Assembly: GCA_042408355.1 (NCBI GenBank)
Contig: JBHORD010000178.1
Span: forward strand, 1-9,217
Reading direction: 5' to 3'
From: Fen-1038 sp042408355
GTDB lineage: Bacteria; Chloroflexota; Anaerolineae; Anaerolineales; Villigracilaceae
Length of the DNA: 9,217 nt
Shown: positions 7,175 to 9,217 of the stretch, in pieces
Layout of the letters: every line of letters begins with the position of its first letter
How positions within the stretch are numbered: position 1 is the stretch's first letter
Translations under genes and position numbers: made by a program
The notes under the pieces: model-generated
Seen by the model: the letters and a program-made list of their open reading frames with translations, nothing else
The model's database searches: none
What the model was told of the DNA's origin: nothing

Positions 7175-7908
7175 AATCGAATATTCTGGTCGTTGATGAC
7201 GAGACCGTTGCTCGTCAATCGCTTGCAGATATTCTAAAACTCGAAGGTTACAACGTGACCGCTGTGCCAAATGGACAGGCGGCGGTCGAATGGGTCCGTA
7301 CGCATCCAATTGATCTGATGGTTGTGGATTTGCGAATGCCGGGAATGGACGGCCTGGAAGTCGTCCAGGTCGTGAATCAGATTTCGCCGGATACCGAGAT
7401 CATTTTATTGACTGCCCACAGTTCCACGGAATCTGCCATTCAGGCGCTGCGATTGCGAATACATGATTATCTCACCAAGCCTGCCTCTCCTGCACAGGTG
7501 CTTGCCAGCGTAAAAAAGGGCCTGGCGCGGCGTTCCACAAAGTTGCAGGCAAAGAGCGGTATCAGAGACGCTGTTGAAATGGATGAGACCATAAAAGAGT
7601 TTCGCTTAAAGGATGGCACACTGGTTGATCTTTCGCGGCGGCAGATTCGCTCCGGCAAGAAGCTTGAGCATTTGACTCCCGCCGAAGGCCGCTTGTTGCG
7701 GATTCTGATGGAGAATGAAGGCAAGGTCTTTTCACACCGCGAACTGGTTTTGCTTGTTCAAGGTTACGATACGTCACAACGCGAAGCGCCAGAGATTTTG
7801 CGTCCGCTGGTGAGCCGCCTGCGCCACAAATTGGAAAGCTTCCCATCCCTGTCAGAGCGTGTGGCAAGCGTGCGCGGCACGGGTTATGTGTATGAGGGGG
7901 AAAAGTGA
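7171..7908 (+). CDS. Response regulator, receiver plus OmpR/PhoB-type winged helix
   Basis: This 245-residue DNA-binding regulator should be the output of the operon. The receiver (1-120) has Asp9/Asp10, phosphoacceptor Asp53 (VVDLRMPGMDG), Thr81 (LLTAHSSTESAI) and Lys103 (YLTKP). The TESAI helix is more typical of NtrC-like receivers than of OmpR-like ones. After a linker (about 121-143), a winged helix (about 144-243) begins with a short beta sheet. It contains LTPAEGRLLRILMENEGKVF, the recognition-helix region ILRPLVSRLRHKLE (209-222) and the wing VRGTGYVY (234-241), all classical for the OmpR/PhoB output domain. There is no sigma54 ATPase domain. The ATG overlaps the upstream stop (ATGA, 7171-7174). 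DNA targets are unknown; autoregulation at 2957-3014 is possible but not shown. Confidence 0.95.
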   Translation: MKSNILVVDDETVARQSLADILKLEGYNVTAVPNGQAAVEWVRTHPIDLMVVDLRMPGMDGLEVVQVVNQISPDTEIILLTAHSSTESAIQALRLRIHDYLTKPASPAQVLASVKKGLARRSTKLQAKSGIRDAVEMDETIKEFRLKDGTLVDLSRRQIRSGKKLEHLTPAEGRLLRILMENEGKVFSHRELVLLVQGYDTSQREAPEILRPLVSRLRHKLESFPSLSERVASVRGTGYVYEGEK

Positions 7909-8097
7909 ACCGTGTGCAGTAAACAGCAACCAGTTCGTTGACAGGGTTTCACTCTGCGAGTGCTGCGCGATTTGTTCTTCCTTCTGTTCAACGCGCTGTA
8001 CTTCCATTTCCGGGGGTTTGGCTTTGACAGCCGCAACCTGCCGCTGTTTTTCTTCGACCGCATTTTGCGCTTGGTAAGCGGGTCATTGCTTGTATTT
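7909..8097. other. Convergent intergenic gap without a clear gene or terminator
   Basis: This stretch lies between the regulator (plus) and the transporter (minus), where two terminators would be expected. I see no strong GC hairpin followed by a T run; only a 4-bp stem (AAGC/GCTT, 8076-8091) is visible. A plus-strand frame from GTG 7960 is rich in Phe and Leu, while the opposite strand (8082 down to 7852) reads as Glu/Lys/Gln-rich. These are mirror images of each other, and neither has a convincing start. It may be non-coding or a gene remnant. Confidence 0.5.
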
Positions 8098-9042
8098 TTA
8101 TTCGTGCGGGCCCCATGGAATATCGCGGGGAAGACCCGGTGGGCGAATCCAACTCAGCCATCCGCTTCCGGCTGCCTGCATCTTCGGATGTTCAAACTTG
8201 ACCATCAGTAAGCTTAAGCTCAGGCCCACGGCTCCCAGCCATTGAGTGGGCAAAAGCTGTTCACCCAGCCAAATATGACTGAAAAGGAGCGTGACCAGCA
8301 GTTCGCCAAGACCCAGCAAAGCGGTCTGCATTCCGCCGATACGCTTGACGCCGAGAAAAAGTGAAAGCCGTGAGGCGGATGTGACCAGTGTCAATCCAAA
8401 GACGGGCCACCATGGAAGGGAAAGCGACGGCCAGTGTTGGTCGAATAAAAAGAAGGCTGGGACAACCACTGCGCTCATAGCCAGCAAGGTGTACAGCGTT
8501 ACTGTCGGCGCAGGAACTTCATAAAGCACACGCTGATTGATCGGCAGATGCAGTGCATACAATGCCGCGGCTCCCAACATCATCAGCACGCCGATTGGAT
8601 CGGCCGGATGCGAAGGCAGGCTGGTGAGCAGAAGCACAGCCAAAGTTGCAAGCGCGATTCGGTATAGGGTCAAACGGCTTGGCGGCTGACGATCGAGGAT
8701 CATCCACACCGCAACAAAAAATGGATACAGCGAATAAAGCATTTGGCCCACGCTGGCGCTTAATCGCGTTAACGCTATGTAATACAGAATGGAACCGAAG
8801 CCGTTGATCGCCCCGGCCAATATACATCCAACCAGGCCGAGCGGGAAGATATAAAAGTAATTGCGATAGAAGATCAGGACGAAGACGAACACCAGCGCCG
8901 CCGCCATGCTGGTTCGCAGGGCGACGACCGCAAGCGGCGAGAAGCCAAAATTGATTGCAAGTTTTCCGAAAACGGGAGACAGCCCAAGGAAAAGGGCTGA
9001 GCTGAGCGCAGCAGCAATCCCCAAACCGTGTCCCTTTTGCAT
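8098..9042 (-). CDS. EamA/DMT superfamily permease
   Basis: This 314-residue inner-membrane protein is of the drug/metabolite transporter type. About ten hydrophobic segments are visible, at about 8-30, 35-57, 66-88, 98-117, 125-143, 148-167, 179-200, 212-231, 238-258 and 265-282. They form two EamA repeats of five. The second repeat ends with the family pattern LLVTLLFSHIWLGEQL followed by W-G-A-G-L spacing (268-274). A polar tail of about 30 residues (from 284) is Pro/Trp rich. The substrate cannot be told; the family includes exporters of amino acids and metabolites. ATG 9042 (MQKGHGLG) puts the first helix near the N-terminus as usual. The frame stays open to 9171 but the extra 43 residues are not family-like and run into the neighbouring gene's leader. 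No strong ribosome binding site precedes 9042, so the start is less certain than the gene. Confidence 0.9.
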   Translation of the reverse strand: MQKGHGLGIAAALSSALFLGLSPVFGKLAINFGFSPLAVVALRTSMAAALVFVFVLIFYRNYFYIFPLGLVGCILAGAINGFGSILYYIALTRLSASVGQMLYSLYPFFVAVWMILDRQPPSRLTLYRIALATLAVLLLTSLPSHPADPIGVLMMLGAAALYALHLPINQRVLYEVPAPTVTLYTLLAMSAVVVPAFFLFDQHWPSLSLPWWPVFGLTLVTSASRLSLFLGVKRIGGMQTALLGLGELLVTLLFSHIWLGEQLLPTQWLGAVGLSLSLLMVKFEHPKMQAAGSGWLSWIRPPGLPRDIPWGPHE

Positions 9043-9107
9043 CACAGACCAGGCGTATGTTGATTCATACAGCGTTACTAGCGACCTGACAGTTTGATGA
9101 AAAGGTA

Positions 9108-9181
9108 TTGATCGGCAAAAGAAATCGGGTAAAGTTGTTTTACCACAAACGATTTCACCCGGAGGTTCCAATGCCGATCAA
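9108..9181 (+). repeat. Nested inverted repeat enclosing the start of the edge gene
   Basis: Three pairs of complementary arms are nested. The outer pair is TTGATCGGCA (9108-9117) with TGCCGATCAA (9172-9181), 10 of 10 bases. The middle pair is GAAATCG (9121-9127) with CGATTTC (9150-9156), 7 of 7. The inner pair is GGTAAA (9128-9133) with TTTACC (9139-9144), 6 of 6 around a 5-nt loop. As RNA this would fold into one long stem with an ACAAA bulge. The ribosome binding site (9161-9165) would sit in a 15-nt bulge, and the last two bases of the ATG plus codons 2-4 would lie in the outer stem. That arrangement could limit translation of transcripts that read in from outside. Confidence 0.7.
9161..9165 (+). 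promoter_or_regulatory. Shine-Dalgarno for the gene at the right edge
   Basis: GGAGG lies 5 nt before ATG 9171. The spacing is good and supports a real plus-strand gene start, and it argues against reading this stretch as the N-terminus of the minus-strand permease. Confidence 0.75.
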
Positions 9182-9217
9182 CGAGACCTATCGTACTTGG
9201 ATTCAGCGAATTTGTGA
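9171..9217 (+). CDS. Start of a gene cut by the right edge; possibly a transposase
   Basis: Only 15 complete codons are present, reading MPINETYRTWIQRIC. The start is well supported by GGAGG at 9161-9165. By recollection only, a PINETY..W..RI opening resembles the N-terminus of IS4-like DDE transposases in Chloroflexota and related bacteria. No catalytic residue is in view, so this is weak. The nested inverted repeat around the start codon fits an insertion-sequence left end, where such fold-backs are known (IS10, IS50), but it does not prove one. A possible internal promoter is TTGATC (9108-9113) with TAAAGT (9130-9135), spacing 16. Confidence 0.45.
   Translation, partial: MPINETYRTWIQRIC

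Noticed and set aside
8076..8091. Short inverted repeat AAGC...GCTT as a terminator
   Set aside because: The stem is only 4 bp with an 8-nt loop, and there is no adjoining uninterrupted T run typical of intrinsic terminators.
7960..8211. 83-codon plus-strand frame starting with GTG, Phe/Leu-rich with a membrane-like stretch
   Set aside because: It overlaps the permease gene by 114 bp on the opposite strand, has no clear ribosome binding site, and its hydrophobicity is what the complement of a Glu/Lys-rich frame gives.
9055..9070. GTATG/CATAC inverted repeat upstream of the permease as an operator
   Set aside because: A 5-bp stem is expected by chance in a region of this size, and nothing else supports regulator binding.
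9043..9171. N-terminal extension of the permease by 43 residues
   Set aside because: The extension is not hydrophobic or family-like and lies across the leader and start codon of the edge gene; ATG 9042 gives the usual short N-terminus.

Overview
The window looks like ordinary bacterial chromosome of moderate GC content. A folate-type tRNA methyltransferase (TrmFO) rules out a typical gammaproteobacterium. Together with soluble multi-GAF sensor kinases and a receiver-GAF-kinase protein, it suggests a Chloroflexota (Anaerolineae-like) bacterium. That assignment is inference from gene style, because there is no rRNA or other strong taxonomic marker here.

Left part (1-2956, minus strand). Reading 5'->3' on the minus strand, the order is trmFO, then a membrane-anchored M28 peptidase of the glutaminyl-cyclotransferase type whose ATG overlaps the trmFO stop (ATGA), then, after about 58 nt, a HisKA sensor kinase that runs off the left edge. 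All three may be one transcription unit.

Centre (2957-7908, plus strand). A 58-bp divergent promoter region separates trmFO from a tight three-gene signalling operon. Gene 1 is a soluble histidine kinase with three recognisable GAF-like domains plus a degenerate one in front. Gene 2 carries receiver, GAF, HisKA and HATPase domains in that order. Gene 3 is a response regulator with an OmpR/PhoB-type winged helix. Gene 2 starts 2 nt after gene 1, and genes 2 and 3 overlap by ATGA. The last gene has a perfect AGGAGG ribosome binding site. The layout suggests a cascade: kinase 1 may phosphorylate the receiver of protein 2, and the kinase module of protein 2 and/or kinase 1 may phosphorylate the DNA-binding regulator.

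Right part (7909-9217). A 189-bp convergent gap with no clear gene or terminator is followed by a minus-strand EamA/DMT-family transporter with ten predicted membrane segments. At the extreme right, a plus-strand gene begins with a strong ribosome binding site, and only 15 codons are visible. Its start codon lies inside a nested inverted repeat. Its first residues resemble transposases of the IS4 type by recollection only, so the right edge may be the left end of an insertion sequence. The nested repeat is the most unusual structure in the window. No tRNA, rRNA or CRISPR array was seen.
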